NCBI GenBank assembly: GCA_033239125.1
Contig: BSWB01000006.1
Span: forward strand, 32,914,001-32,978,000
Direction: 5' to 3'
Length of the DNA: 64,000 bases
Source: Fagopyrum homotropicum
Taxonomy: Eukaryota; Streptophyta; Magnoliopsida; Caryophyllales; Polygonaceae
Shown: one piece after another, positions 12,240-23,612 of the stretch
How the letters are laid out: the number at the start of each line of letters is the position of its first letter
Numbering within the stretch: the stretch's first letter is position 1
Position numbers and translations under genes: made by a program
Notes under the pieces: model-generated
Databases searched by the model: none
Seen by the model: only the letters and a program-made list of their open reading frames with translations
What the model was told of the DNA's origin: nothing

Positions 12240-13085
12240 TAGATTAGATTAATAATTTTACAAAGAAAGTTATTAATTCATCTATCATTTACATTTAATA
12301 AAATAAAATACATATCAAATGTTTCGTCCATCAACATTATCATCTAGTGATATTAATATGATGCTTATTTGATCAATAAATTTTCAAAATCAACAAGAGA
12401 TGTAAAATTGATTTATTAATAAAAAAAAATTTACCATAGGTTATTTAATATGCTAATTATACAAAAAGTAATTATTTAAATAAAATTAATATATTTATAT
12501 GAATTTATTATAGATTCAAAAATAACTTTAAGCAAAATTGTGTAAGGTGCGACACATGTTAAACTAGTTTATATAATTTCCGGGTGATTTGCGATCTTTA
12601 GGTGAATTATAAATATAAATAAACACATCATATTGATTAAACCTCTATTTTCATTTAAAAAATATATCTACTTATAATCAACACGTATAAGGTGTGAGAA
12701 CTTAAACAAATATTTTAGTATTATTAACCGGACATTATTTATTTTTATTCTTTTTAAAGGAAACCAAAAGCTTTATTAAGTAATATCAATCTCATCAATT
12801 TGTTTCGAGAGATTTGGAAATACAAAAGTTTGGATCCATGAAAAATCATCGAGGTCCGACGTCGTTAGATGAGCAACAATGTTTGCTTCGCGGCGGACAT
12901 GACTAAAGATTAGTCATGAAGGTCGGAACAACAGTATGAATATCCTCACTAGACCTGTATAAAATTTGAGGACGAGGAGATCATTGTGCTAGCGTTAATC
13001 GCGTTAGAAGTATAGACACCCGCTTCTGCTCACTTGTGTTGTAACACGCTGTATTTGGAACCCGAGGTGTCATTAGGATGTGGAC
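12240..13085. other. AT-rich intergenic DNA
   Basis: No gene, RNA or clear repeat recognised. The last 5 bp (tggac, 13081-13085) are the left target-site copy of the solo LTR. Confidence 0.5.
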
Positions 13086-13105
13086 TGTAAGAACCCAGTT
13101 TTGAC

Positions 13106-13232
13106 CTTCACCACCCCCGCAGTGAAGAAGGCCGCCCCAACGGCCTTGAGGTCTGTCACCGCCCCCGTGGTGACAATGGGCCGCCCCTGCGGCCGGCCGC
13201 CCCTACGGCTGAGGCGATCCGCCCCTGCGGAT
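13106..13232. repeat. Cluster of six GC mini-hairpins with C-rich loops
   Basis: Successive perfect or near-perfect stems: 13106-13127 (CTTCAC/GTGAAG), 13128-13147 (AAGGCCG/CGGCCTT), 13154-13175 (TGTCACC/GGTGACA), 13179-13194 (GGCCGC/GCGGCC), 13196-13209 (GCCG/CGGC) and 13217-13232 (ATCCGC/GCGGAT). All loops centre on CCCC or CCCT. Stems differ between copies while both arms stay complementary. Confidence 0.75.
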
Positions 13233-13760
13233 GCGCTGCAGATCGCGCCCGATTTGTTTTCGTTCGTTTTATCTTCCTTCCATAGATAGAATATCTGATC
13301 TTCAATCTTATTGGCCGGTTTTCCTTATCTTCTTCTTAACCTAGACGTCCTTCCTTTGTATCTTTTCATCCTCTCCAATATATTCCCGTCTTTCCTCCTT
13401 TTCCCCGTTTCTTGCATTCGTTCTTCAACCCTGAGAGTTGCAGCCGTTCCCTTGCTTCCCCTGTGATCTTGTTGAACGTGTAAGTCTTCCCCTCTAAGCT
13501 CTTCATCACGTTCATGTAGTTGTTGCATGCCTTTTCCTTATGTTTCGTTTTCTTCTTTCGTTCTTCCTTTTCTTCTTCTCCAAGAATCAAGTTTGAACCT
13601 TGATTCTTGTTTGCATCCTCATTGTTGATGTGTTGTTGTTCTCAGACTCTTTTGGTTGAGTCTTGACGTGGTTAGGATCAAAGGTTTGAGCTTTGGATCC
13701 CTTGTTGAGAAGTTTCTGTCGAGAGAAACCCGACAGTGGTTTTTGTCACGATTTCCGCCC

Positions 13761-13823
13761 CTACGCCCCTGTAGTGCCGCCCCCGCGGCAGTCCGCCCTT
13801 GCGCTTGTCCAGCCGCTCCTGCG
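13761..13823. repeat. Second mini-hairpin cluster in the same LTR
   Basis: Three more stems of the same design: 13761-13774 (CTAC/GTAG), 13775-13790 (TGCCGC/GCGGCA, loop CCCC) and about 13812-13823 (CCGC/GCGG, loop TCCT). Confidence 0.65.
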
Positions 13824-14865
13824 GTATCCTCTGTTGTAACTCCCGTTCTTGTGGGTTGTTTCCTTCCTTCCTTTCCTCATTCCTTTCCTTATTCCTTCCG
13901 GATGTTCCTTGTCCCCTGAGTTTGTTGTAAGACTAAGGTTGAACCCTTAGCTTGTGGAGATCTCTTAAAGATCATTTAGACTAGAAGTTATAGACTTCTA
14001 GCAACCGTTTTGTTCCTGATTCGTGATGCTTGTGTGAATAGGCTTTCCTTGCTCCTTTCATGAGGGAAACTGAGCCGTTATCTGAGTGTCTGCAGTCTGT
14101 TGAGTGTTCCTTCGAGTGAGGTAAGTCGCTTGGACTTACTTAGCTTCATTTCGTATATTGGTTTGAGTGTTTTGGCTTGTTTGTGTTGTTTATTCTTGTT
14201 ATAACGGATAGCCGGAATATGATTCACCCTTTTTAACCTTAATTGGCCCAAGTGTATGATAACCGGGGGATGGCCACTTGTCTAGTTCTATAGGAGACTA
14301 GAATGTGCTCTTGTAACCCAGGCTCGTAGGTAACAGATAGTACTGATCTATTCCTATTGGTAGACGGAAGCGGAGGTGGGTTTCGGGAGATTCTCGTGTG
14401 ACAAAAGAAGTTGAATTAGTAATGGATAGCTTAATGAAAGATAATAATCGGTTGTGTGCGAGCATGCTATATGTTTACCTTTACCTTATGTGTGTTTGTG
14501 CCTTTATATTCTTTTTGATATCTAGAATGTTAGTTAACGGTTTATACCATCGTTGTAGATGTTTCACAGGTTCAGGATGCTGCTGAGTGATCCGGATGGT
14601 GTGGTCAGTCGGGGTTCCCGTACATTATAGGACGGGATCGGTTTATGTTTACGTTGTTGTTTCCCTTTTGTGTTTTGAACTCGGATGCGAGTCTTTTACG
14701 CTTTCTTTTGTTCAAACCTTTGGTTTTATATTGAGTTTTGGTTTTCATTCGTTTGTGCCTTGTTGTAAGATCCGTTGTGATGTTGCTACTCTGAGGGTCG
14801 GGACCCATTGTGCGGTCATAGCCTGTAGCGCTTCGAGTTCCCTGAACTTGGGTTGTTACATGGAT

Positions 14866-15273
14866 CACACAGTGGGTCTACCAAAATTAACCTGACAACA
14901 AATTTACTATTGGACCTTCAAACAAGAGCACGACAAATATAAAACATAACAACCGACCGTTATACTCAAAACATTTTAGATAATGCTAACTTGAAACCTT
15001 GCAAACAGAAATACAAAGGGAAAACAACCCCACGATAGACCGAGAATTCAAGACAAAGACACAACAACCTTCCCAAAATCCTAAGGCACACATGAATCCG
15101 GTTGTACATCATCTCCCGGAAGATATTATCCAAGGCGAGTCCAATACCTGAACAAGGTCTTAAAACAATCATAAGGGAATCATTAGCTAATGTTCCAAGA
15201 ATGGAGACTGAGTTACGAAATTAGATTAAACTCATGCGTATCATGTAAGGGATACAAAAATCAATAATAATAA

Positions 15274-15306
<33 letters not shown>

Positions 15307-15600
15307 AAAGTATATAAATAGAAAGTATAAAACAATAAGTGGAAAAACATCAAACAAAAGAACAAGCAAACTAAACAAATATTTACGATATAAATATATA
15401 GTAACTCAAAACCATTACAATAAATAAAACAAAAAAGGTAACGCTGATTCTAACCATATCCATATTCACCAACAACTCTCATCACCACTAACTATACTTA
15501 TCTCTGCTCATACCTAGCAACCGGCATATCTTTGTAATGATCACTATCATTCTTGTATGTCCACACTATGCAACATATCTCACTCATAATCATTAGTCAT
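14866..15600. other. Intergenic DNA with a TC/TA microsatellite
   Basis: No gene seen. A (TC)n run passes into (TA)n at about 15273-15306. Confidence 0.6.
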
Positions 15601-15604
15601 CATT

Positions 15605-15950
15605 TGGTCTCTTGAGTGTAAATGTCAGTGTGTAACATAACCAATTACTCTTTAGGCTTAAGTTTCAGTGCGTAACATAACCAATTAGCCTAATCCAATA
15701 TCTCATATAACCCGTCTATCACATTTGGGTCTCTTGAGACGTAAGTGTTAGTGCGTGACATAACCAATTAACCCCTAGGCTTAATTGTTAGTGCGTAACA
15801 TAACCAAGTAGTCTAATCCAATATATCCTATAACCCGTTTGTCACAAGTGGGTCTCTTGAGGCGTGCTAACAGTTCGTAACATAACCAGTTACGATACAA
15901 GCTTAACTGTCAGTGCGTAGTATAACCAATTATCTTGATCCAATATATCA
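15605..15950. repeat. About 122-bp tandem repeat, three copies
   Basis: The anchor GGTCTCTTGAG recurs at 15606, 15728 and 15851 (periods 122 and 123). Each unit contains two copies of GTxAGTGCGTAACATAACCA, so the unit is itself an internal dimer. No coding potential. Confidence 0.8.
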
Positions 15951-16331
15951 TAAAATTATATATTGCAATATGGCATTATGAGGAGTAACTAGGATGACAG
16001 GTTGGTACCTAAACCGCTTACATCTTTCTTTCCGAGAAGATTGTTTTTCATTTTTATCTTGTTAGACTTCACGGACTGAATATCTGAATGGGGTTGACTT
16101 CTTCTTTGTGGGTGTGAGGGGAAGAAACAACCTATATATCTTGTCGAACATTTTGAAATGAGATGAGCGATCATAAATAAGTGAAACGTTTATACGACAT
16201 AATAGTTCTAAGTTTTGGGACGAAACTTTCTTTTTGAGGGGATAAATGTAAAGTCGCATTCTTCATTAATCTTTATTTATTATTTTCATCGGGCGGGTCC
16301 GGATTGCCGTTAAACCAGATTTGTAAAATCA

Positions 16332-18002
16332 TGTAAAAACTCGATTTTCTTTTTGTCCCTTTTATTCAGAATCTCTCTCTCTCTCTCTAAACAACTCTTT
16401 CCCGAACCCTATTGTCCGCCTCTTTTCTGTATTGGGTAGGGTTGTTGAGGGTTGTTTTCATCATGCGTCACCAGGAAGCCGTTGCGATGAATGCGAGTTT
16501 GCAATCGGGATTCGTAGCGGGCACTCTCCAGTTGCCTTTATCGCCGCACCATGGGAGCCAGTTGTTGGAAGTCGCCTTTGTTTGAGCCTCGACAATAGCC
16601 GTCGAGAGGTCGTCTTCACTGCTTCTTTGTCGCCGGTATTCCACCACCATAACCGTCGTTCCTACCACTGGCACCATAGACTTGTAGCATGTTCCAAATC
16701 GTCATTCACCCCAATTCCGATCACGTCCATTAGTCGTTCCATTCTGAATCACCGCCGATCACTTCTTCTCTTGTGCAGATCCGATTTCAAACACGTTTGG
16801 GGCTCGAGGTTAATTTGAGACAGTTGTAAGAGGAATCGTTTGAAGTGTGCTTTGTGATTTACGAGGTGAGTCTTAGGAAACTTACGTAGATGTCGTTCTG
16901 TTCAGATTATGCATTGTCAGTAGCATGTAGTTAGAACGAGATTTCCCCTTTTTATTTTAAACGTGACAAGTTATTATTACTAGTTATATAGGTCTTAGTT
17001 ATACTTATTTTTTGATATCGTTTATTTTACAAATGGTAACTACGGGCATAGGGCATGTGATGGTGACCTTGTCGAGGGACTGATGTCACATGCATGTCCA
17101 TGCGACGTAGTGGATGCCCGTTTCATATATATACAGGCATGCTTGCATTCATGTTTTAGACGGTGCCCTAGTAGGGACCGAGCCGGGAAAAGAAGGATGA
17201 ACCAAAATGGGAGACGAAATTACAAATTATCGTAACCATTGTACGCTAGATGGGCACATATGACATGAGAGAGTGTTATCATGTTACCACTCTATCGAGA
17301 GTTGAGAAAGAGGATGCAACATTACATTGCATTCATAAGCATACCATGGTCATCATAATGCACTTCTCTTTACAGTTATTGTTATAATCCCGGTTTAAAG
17401 TTTTATTTTATTCGGAATAATTTCTTGAGAATTGTCTTTTAGGGTGTTTGCAGATTATATGCTCCATATTTGAGGGGTGCTTTGTAGTAATGCAGTCATG
17501 TGTTTAACTCATGATCATGTTTAATTTTTATGCAGCTTACAGTTTTACTAGTTTGTTTTTAGGGCTTGACCCTAGTTTTGGGAACGTTGGCTAACGGGTT
17601 TTCTCCCGATTTTGTAGTTAGGTTTTTCTCTTGATGCTATGTAGCTACAGAGGTTACCTTGCAACCCGATGATGTTCAGCCGGACTTATGTGTCCTTAGG
17701 ACCTGAGGTGTTTTTGCTTGATAAACTTTGATTAGACCATTGTCTTGTTTCGTTTATACTATATTTTTCATTGTTGAACCTTCTTTGAGGTTATTGTGAT
17801 CCTTTGGTTTATCTAAGTTGTCTACATACACTAGCATTTTTCCATGCTTTTACATTATAAGCAGGTTGGATGATTTACTACATTTATCGTGCCCTTATAG
17901 AAATGTCCAATTGTTGCTATTGTTGTCAGACTATTATTGATGATTACATTGCGTGAATCAAACCTCTTGACGTCTTAGTTTGCTAAAAATTGGGACATTA
18001 CA
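16332..18002 (+). mobile_element. Probable degenerate gypsy-type LTR
   Basis: The right end TTGGGACATTACA looks like an LTR terminus. A possible left end at 16332 (TGTAAAAACTCGATTTTC) resembles the start of the solo LTR at 13086 in layout. The body shows the same order: GC/CT-rich first part, a GGTGAGTC donor-like site, then AT-rich. No matching 5-bp target duplication was found, so the boundaries are uncertain. The 128-codon open frame at 16432-16818 sits in the GC-rich part and resembles no protein I know. Confidence 0.45.
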
Positions 18003-18480
18003 CTCGTTCAAAATATAATTAAGGGATTTAAAAAAAGATACTACAAAATCTTACCAATCGATAAATAATTTTGATCTAATGTAAAAAAGATACTACAAAA
18101 TCTACCGCTCATTAAAAATCTAACATTCAATATTTTTTAACGTAAAATCATTACAAAAATAATTGAGAAAATTTAGTTAGTAAGAGACTTTTTGTTTATC
18201 ATATACTAACTAGGCCCCTCTATTTTTAGCCTAAATTTTTAAAGATTAAAACAAATAATTAAAGGGTATACGGGGAAACTAAAAAATGAAAACCCTATAA
18301 AAAAATAACTCAATCACAGATTACACGCCTAGTTAGGGTTTCTCACAGTCTGCTTCTAGATTGGGAGAAACTGCTCGGAACCGTTAAAAACCGTCTTGTT
18401 GGAGAAGACAAGGTACGTGAACTTGCAAGCTTTGATTACAATTTGTGAATGTTTGAAATGATGTATTGCACCTTAGATTT
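18003..18480. other. AT-rich spacer
   Basis: No gene seen. 18310-18420 is CT-rich and leader-like (gttagggtttctcac) and may be the former 5' part of the DUF1677 gene copy that follows. Confidence 0.35.
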
Positions 18481-18582
18481 CGATTATGATTTATTCGCGG
18501 ACCGCAGCCGCTGCCTGCATTTTCTGGGCTCGACAGATTCAATCGTTGAAGAAGACCAACTCCGAGGCTCAGATCGGAATCG

Positions 18583-18755
18583 GTGAAATGCGAGTGTTGC
18601 GGTTTAACCGAGAAGTGCACACCGGCATACATCGAGCGAATCCGAGAGCGATACTCCGGAAAGTGGATATGCGGCCTTTGTGTAGAGGTGGTGAAAGACG
18701 AGATCGTCCAATATGCTCGTCTTATCAGCACAGAGGAGGCGTTAGCACGCCAACT
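18583..18755 (+). pseudogene. DUF1677 (PF07911) plant protein fragment
   Basis: The frame from the GTG at 18583 reads VKCECCGLTEKCTPAYIERI, then RERYSGKWICGLCVEVVKDE and IVQYARLISTEEALARQLM. This is the Cys-rich core of the DUF1677 family: small plant proteins of unknown function with paired CxC/CxxC motifs. Upstream in this frame there is a stop within about 15 codons and no family-like N-terminus. Downstream, where the family continues to a short basic tail, the frame instead enters unrelated DNA at about 18755, and the other frame becomes gypsy-like. So this is a truncated copy fused to retrotransposon sequence. A scrambled second copy lies at 19750-19825. Confidence 0.8.
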
Positions 18756-19037
18756 GATGAGGGACCATCACCAACAACCCCTACTAGTCCTACAATGCAA
18801 GGGTCAATCACTAGATCAAGGGCAAGAGCAATTCAAGAGGAGGTGTCCAACTTGTTGGTGTCCTTAACTCCTAAGGAGAGCATTGATGATCCATTGCTGA
18901 TTGAGGCTTCCTTAGTCACGTTAATGACGATTCCCGACGACTTGGACGTGGAAGGGAGACCATGCACACGTGATTTGGAGCCATGCAAGAGCAAAGAAGA
19001 GACACTTGTTCCGGAATTGCAAGAAATGGAAGATTGA
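18740..19037 (+). pseudogene. C-terminal tail of a Ty3/gypsy polyprotein
   Basis: The frame ending at the TGA at 19037 reads GSITRSRARAIQEEVSNLLV followed by an acidic tail ending in VPELQEMED. The [GP]-x-TRSRAK-x-[IL]Q motif is characteristic of the extreme C-terminus of gypsy polyproteins in plants. No integrase, RT or protease precedes it. The frame runs open upstream through the DUF1677-derived DNA, but there it is the wrong frame for DUF1677. Confidence 0.6.
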
Positions 19038-19690
19038 GGCTTTTGGAGCTTCTTTTGTACTTTATATCATCTTTTGGTATAAAATACAAGACTTTTTATA
19101 ACCTTTAGGTTCAAAACATTTTAAGGGTTATTTTTATTTGTTTTAGTTGTGTTATTTGCTTTATTATCTTTTTGACAAATGTTATTCCTTTTTTTTAGAT
19201 AGGAGGCTTTCTAGGCATATAAAAAAACTCCCTTAGCTTCTTTCCCGATTAGATAGATTTCAGCCAATTGATAAACCGTCTTTTTGAGAGCTTTTGTTCC
19301 TATTCAGAAAATTTATCAATAAAGTGAGCCATTGATTGAATTGTTGTGAATCCCTGCTAGATTGTTCTTGTGTGTGTTAATCTCTTTAGAGATCGGTGCA
19401 ACTAGTCAATACTAGTCCCTCCTTGTGCTTGTCTCCATTGAAGGCTTGTGTAAGGTTATAAAAGAAAGGGTTGAACGCATCATCTTGCTTGGGTTTTGAT
19501 AAATCTGATCAAGGTTCTTGTAAGGGAGTCTTTTGGTTCTTTTGGATCTACTTCTACCAAACATTCCACGTTCTTTTTCATTCTCTTTCTTCCCTTTTTT
19601 CCAACGTCATTGCTGGTTCTAAACAATCTGATTTTGCGTGCCATTTGTCAAGGAAAAACGTCCATTGTTGGTCTTCAAGGATTCACAATC
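19038..19690 (+). mobile_element. Probable 3' region or LTR of the same gypsy remnant
   Basis: Directly follows the polyprotein tail. It contains aggcatataaaaaaactccc (TATA-like, 19213) and LTR-style text up to about 19690. No defined TG...CA ends found. Confidence 0.35.
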
Positions 19691-19694
19691 TAGA

Positions 19695-19990
19695 TCTAGT
19701 CATTTGCGGCCCCAACCCGCATCACCAACACTCACTTTGTTGTAGGAAAGTGGATCCGAGATCGATATGCTCATCTTATCAACACAGAGGAGGTGTTAGC
19801 ATGCCGGAAAGTGGATATGCAGCCAGTTAGTTGCGGCCCTCGCCAACACTCACTTTGGCCGCCAAGGGAGTCGTCGCCAAGGGTGGTGCCGCCTTGCTTG
19901 TCAGGAGAAGTTGTCGCCGCTGAAGTTCCTGAAATGAACTTGGTCCTCTGTTGGAGAATGAAGCACGCAAGAAACCTAGCACGTTAACAT
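19695..19990 (+). pseudogene. Scrambled DUF1677-related fragments
   Basis: Contains AGGAAAGTGGATCCGAGATC then ATATGCTCxTCTTATCAxCA and CAGAGGAGG-GTTAGCA, which match DUF1677 copy 1 (18655-18760), then GCCGGAAAGTGGATATGCxG, which lies earlier in copy 1. Order is therefore swapped. A third word, GCGGCCC...CCAACACTCACTTTG, is present at 19708 and 19833. Confidence 0.65.
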
Positions 19991-20214
19991 ATAATCAGGT
20001 AAATTACAAATAACATCCATATTTTGTATTTGAATTTATGACCCCAGTTTTTGTAAATCTACAAATATGTCCTTACAAAGTTAATTACAGATTTTGACCT
20101 AGGTTTCATAATTGCATGAAATGCCTAGAATTTTGAAAGTTCACAAATTTCTCCAAATTGGTTAATTATAGAAGTTCACCCGACTTTATAAATACAGGAT
20201 AGATTCTTTAAAAT

Positions 20215-20690
20215 TATAAATGTGCTTGTGTAACTCGATGACATTGGACTTGTGTAACTCGATGGCCTTTATATTTGTGTAAGTCGATGACCTTGAACTT
20301 GTGTAACTCGATGAGATTGGACTTGTGTAACTCGATGAGGTTGGACTTGTGTAACTCGATGGACTGGGATTTGTGTAACTCGATGAGCTTGGACTTGTGT
20401 AACTCGACCTTGTGTAAATGACGGATTGTACAACTCTTTTGAGTCTGTGTAACTCCACCTTGTGTAATCAATCGGACTTGTGTAATTTGAAATTGATCAA
20501 TGTTTTAACTACATAATTTGACATTATATTTGAAAGTGTGTATAGACATTGTGTAATTGAAATTGTGTAATTGAAATTGTGTATTAATATTGTGTAATTG
20601 AAATCGTGTATTCATGGTGTGTAAGTGAAATTGTGTATCAATATTGTGTAACGGAAAATTGTGTATTACTACTATGTATCGATTAGACAA
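20215..20690. repeat. GTGTAA minisatellite (24-bp and 12-13-bp units)
   Basis: 20220-20470 holds about ten copies of a 24-bp unit, CTTGTGTAACTCGATGAxxT. 20525-20690 holds about ten copies of a shorter AAATTGTGTAATTG-like unit. The two arrays share GTGTAA, as if the shorter one is an older form. Minus-strand open frames here (ELHKS repeats) are an effect of the 24-bp period, a multiple of 3. Confidence 0.85.
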
Positions 20691-20701
20691 TACAGAAGTT
20701 C

Positions 20702-20790
20702 AATTAGCCCAACTGGTATAAGGGCGAGAGGGAGGGCCTGTTGCCCAAAGTTTAATACTCACTAGCTGCAACATTTGTATTTTGGATTGA
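20702..20790 (+). mobile_element. Possible tRNA-derived SINE head
   Basis: TTAGCCCAACTGGTATAAGG fits a Pol III A box (TRGCNNANNNGG). A weak B-box-like AGTTTAATACTC follows about 45 nt on. No poly-A or target duplication seen. Confidence 0.3.
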
Positions 20791-20799
20791 GTCTGTAAA

Positions 20800-23440
20800 T
20801 TGAGTGGTCTACTGGGCCTGAAATGAACTTGCCTTTATTTAGTTGATTGAGATTGGACTTAAATAAATTGAAATTACTAATTAACCCTTTCATTAAATTT
20901 TTATTAATAAATAAAGGGGTCTAGTTTGTAAGAGTTTCATTTCGAAATAATACTTTCACAACACGCTACGTTAGCGTCAATGTATAGTGTTTTAGTAATT
21001 TTATATATGTATATAGATTAATGTTGTCAAGTTTCTACCCAATTGCCCAACTCACACAAATCAGGGGAAATTTAGGGAAAAAATTATTTTGCCAAGTTCA
21101 TGTCCATTTGAAAATTTTCAAAAATGGAAAATAGGGGATGATGTTCATGTATTTTTTTAGTTTTTCGGATTATGTACAAGAACTTTTTTAAATTTTGGAC
21201 GGGGCGCTTGAATTTTATAATTTTTAGAAATATACCCTTCTACCATCCATAATATAACATTTTGAGGATAAAAATGATAATTATTATTTTCTATTTATTG
21301 CTAACAATCATTTTAAATGTATGAATAATTTTTTGGATGAATAATTTATCTTTTTGGTCCCTTAAAATGTCAATTTATGAATGATAAAAGGTTATATTCC
21401 GAAAATGTCTAAAGATCAAGGCATTATCCGAAAACTGAAAAACTTTTGAACAATATCTTAAAAGGTTAAAAGTACAACGTCACAATATGAAATTTTACAA
21501 AAATCAAATAAGTAACTTGTTTTAAGAGTTTTGGGACGAAGATGTTCTTATGCAATAGATTTATATATTAGACATTGATTTTGAGGTGTGTTTTATGTTA
21601 AGTTATTTTATACACCACTTACCGTTTACGATGCTTTATTTGCATGGCATGTCAATATCACATGTGACCGTTATGCCTTGACAGTAATTATTGATATTAT
21701 AAGCTATGTCACTAATGTACGTTTTACGCATTGCATGTGTATGACTACGGTATAACAACAATGTTGTTATACGAGAATGTCATATGCAACACACGGTACA
21801 CGCACGTGCGTGCACCGGTGCACACATATTCATGTTGATTTTAAATTATAAAAAGGGTAACGAATAATAAACTAAATCTAGTTTAAAACAATTATACAAT
21901 GAGGTACTAAAATCTATCTTTAAGTTTTAAAGATAAAAGATTAATTAACCAGAATCGATATGTTTTTGATTAAAATCTAATTTTAATTTTAAACAATCAA
22001 ATTAATTTTTAATTAGTTAATAAGTTTTTATTTGTTTACCTTATATATATAAATCATATTCATAAGTAGTAGTTAAGTTAAACTTATAAGTTATAATAAC
22101 GTAAAATATTAAAAGTTAATTATAACCTTTCGTTGAAGGATGAGTTTTGTGGTGATGAGATTTTGTAATATTCAAAATCCCGAAAGATGATCATGTACCG
22201 TACAAATGCATGTCCATGGGACATCAATCCCTATGAGCCTCAAATTGGAGTGTGTCGAGTGTGCGGCGGCCCTTGTACAGAATTTCGAAGTCGTTTGTGG
22301 GTCTCAATCACGACCGTTGAAGTGTCATATTATTAGGTCTTAATTCCCCTCTTTCTCTTTATCACTTTAATCTCAACCGTCAGATTCAATGATATGTTAG
22401 AGTGAGTTTATCGGTTCGGTTTTAACCGTCGTCACATAGATTAATTGATGTGACGACATCCATTGTGGAAAAAACGATGTTTACTCGTGTGTTTTAACCA
22501 GTTTTTATTTATAATTTGGTGACCTTATAAATTTCATATGTTGGAATCTTGACATTGTTGTGACATTTCTTAACCGGTTACCAATAATATTATATTCATG
22601 TATATGATCCCATTTAATTATATTTTTAAAAATAGTTTTTACAAATTATCCATACTTAAATCAATTTAAATGAGTACTTTTATTATTCTTTTTAAAATAT
22701 GTTATTATCATATTATTTTAGAAAATAATTTAAAAATTACTTGTATAAACATCATTTTAAGTTTTTAATTTTTTTTTTATTAAAAAAGCTATGTTGTTTG
22801 TTTATAAAAAGGAAAAGGTTTTTTTCCTTTAAAAAATCTACAAATTATACCACTAAAAGTAATAAATAGATGAAATCACATTGAATTTACCATGTTAACA
22901 AATAAAACGGGTGAAAATGTCCAGTGACACTAAATAGTACTTGACTCAATGACATTTAAACTAATGACTTTTAACATTTTGACTCAACGGGTGAACTTAC
23001 TCTTATTGTCATATAAGATAAATGTTTCGCTCGGTGAAGGATTATTACGAAAAAAAATATCAATTTGAATTAATGGATTATTGAGATGATTATAATAAAA
23101 GAGATAACATTTAAAACTAAAATTTCACCCTTTTTCAATTTTTTATTAGTTTTAAAAATTTTAAAACTTTGTCGGGTTTATTAGTGTAGATTATTTGTTA
23201 GATGAGATTTTGTTTTTGTCTTAATTAAGGGATTGGCCGTAATGCAATTGGTATTTATTTAACGAAAAAAAGAAAGGATTAACGTGAAATAAGTCATTGA
23301 GTAACTCAACCCCTCTAGCTTTTTTTATGTAGTTTTTTGGTGTAGTTGTAAAAAGTTCAGAAGGAGATTGTCAAAAATTATTAACAATTTTGTTCCCAAA
23401 AAAGACATTTTACAATTTATATAATATAATATGAAACAAT
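20800..23440. other. AT-rich intergenic DNA
   Basis: No gene seen. A short alternating purine-pyrimidine, partly palindromic tract (acacgcacgtgcgtgcacc) lies at about 21797-21825. The rest is AT-rich with no frame of interest. Confidence 0.5.
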
Positions 23441-23612
23441 TTGGTTTACTATGTTTATTCTAGTTTTGTGTTTAATAAATGTACCCCTTAAGAGAAGAGT
23501 GTGTAGAGTTTGAGAATAAATAAAAAAGGTTGGGTATATTTACTTAATTGAAACATTAAAAAGCCTAGTTACTACTATAGTTTTAAAAAAAATTTAATTA
23601 CCAAAATTGCCC
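23441..23612. repeat. Dispersed repeat, copy 1 (about 175 bp)
   Basis: From TTTGGTTTACTA through TCTAGTTTTGTGTTTA, GAGAAGAGTGTGTAGAGTTTG and AAACATTAAAAAGCCTA to TTACCAAAATTGC. The same text, about 85-90 percent alike by eye, recurs at 24958-25130 in the same orientation. Confidence 0.75.

Larger units (their letters stand above)
13086..14860 (+). mobile_element. Solo LTR, probably Ty3/gypsy
   Basis: Starts TGTAAGAACCC and ends GGGTTGTTACA, a near-perfect inverted terminal pair with TG...CA ends. The flanks tggac (13081-13085) and tggat (14861-14865) are a 5-bp target duplication with one mismatch. Length is 1775 bp. No primer-binding site, polypurine tract or polyprotein lies on either side, so it is a solo LTR left by LTR-LTR recombination. 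GC-rich hairpins occupy its first 750 bp. The short open frames inside are not similar to any protein I know. Confidence 0.8.

Noticed and set aside
13080..13289. Small Pro/Arg-rich protein at the LTR start
   Set aside because: The frame crosses the target duplication and LTR border and is explained by the GC hairpins.
16432..16818. 128-codon open frame read as a possible gene
   Set aside because: It lies in the GC/CT-rich first part of an LTR-like block, has no recognisable domain, and a similar-length frame is open on the opposite strand.
20186..20471. Minus-strand SSYTSP / ELHKS repeat proteins
   Set aside because: Open only because the 24-bp minisatellite period is a multiple of 3. Two frames are open at once and no start context or domain is seen.
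21797..21825. Alternating purine-pyrimidine palindrome as a Z-DNA or regulatory site
   Set aside because: Short, single, and not near any gene. It could be chance.
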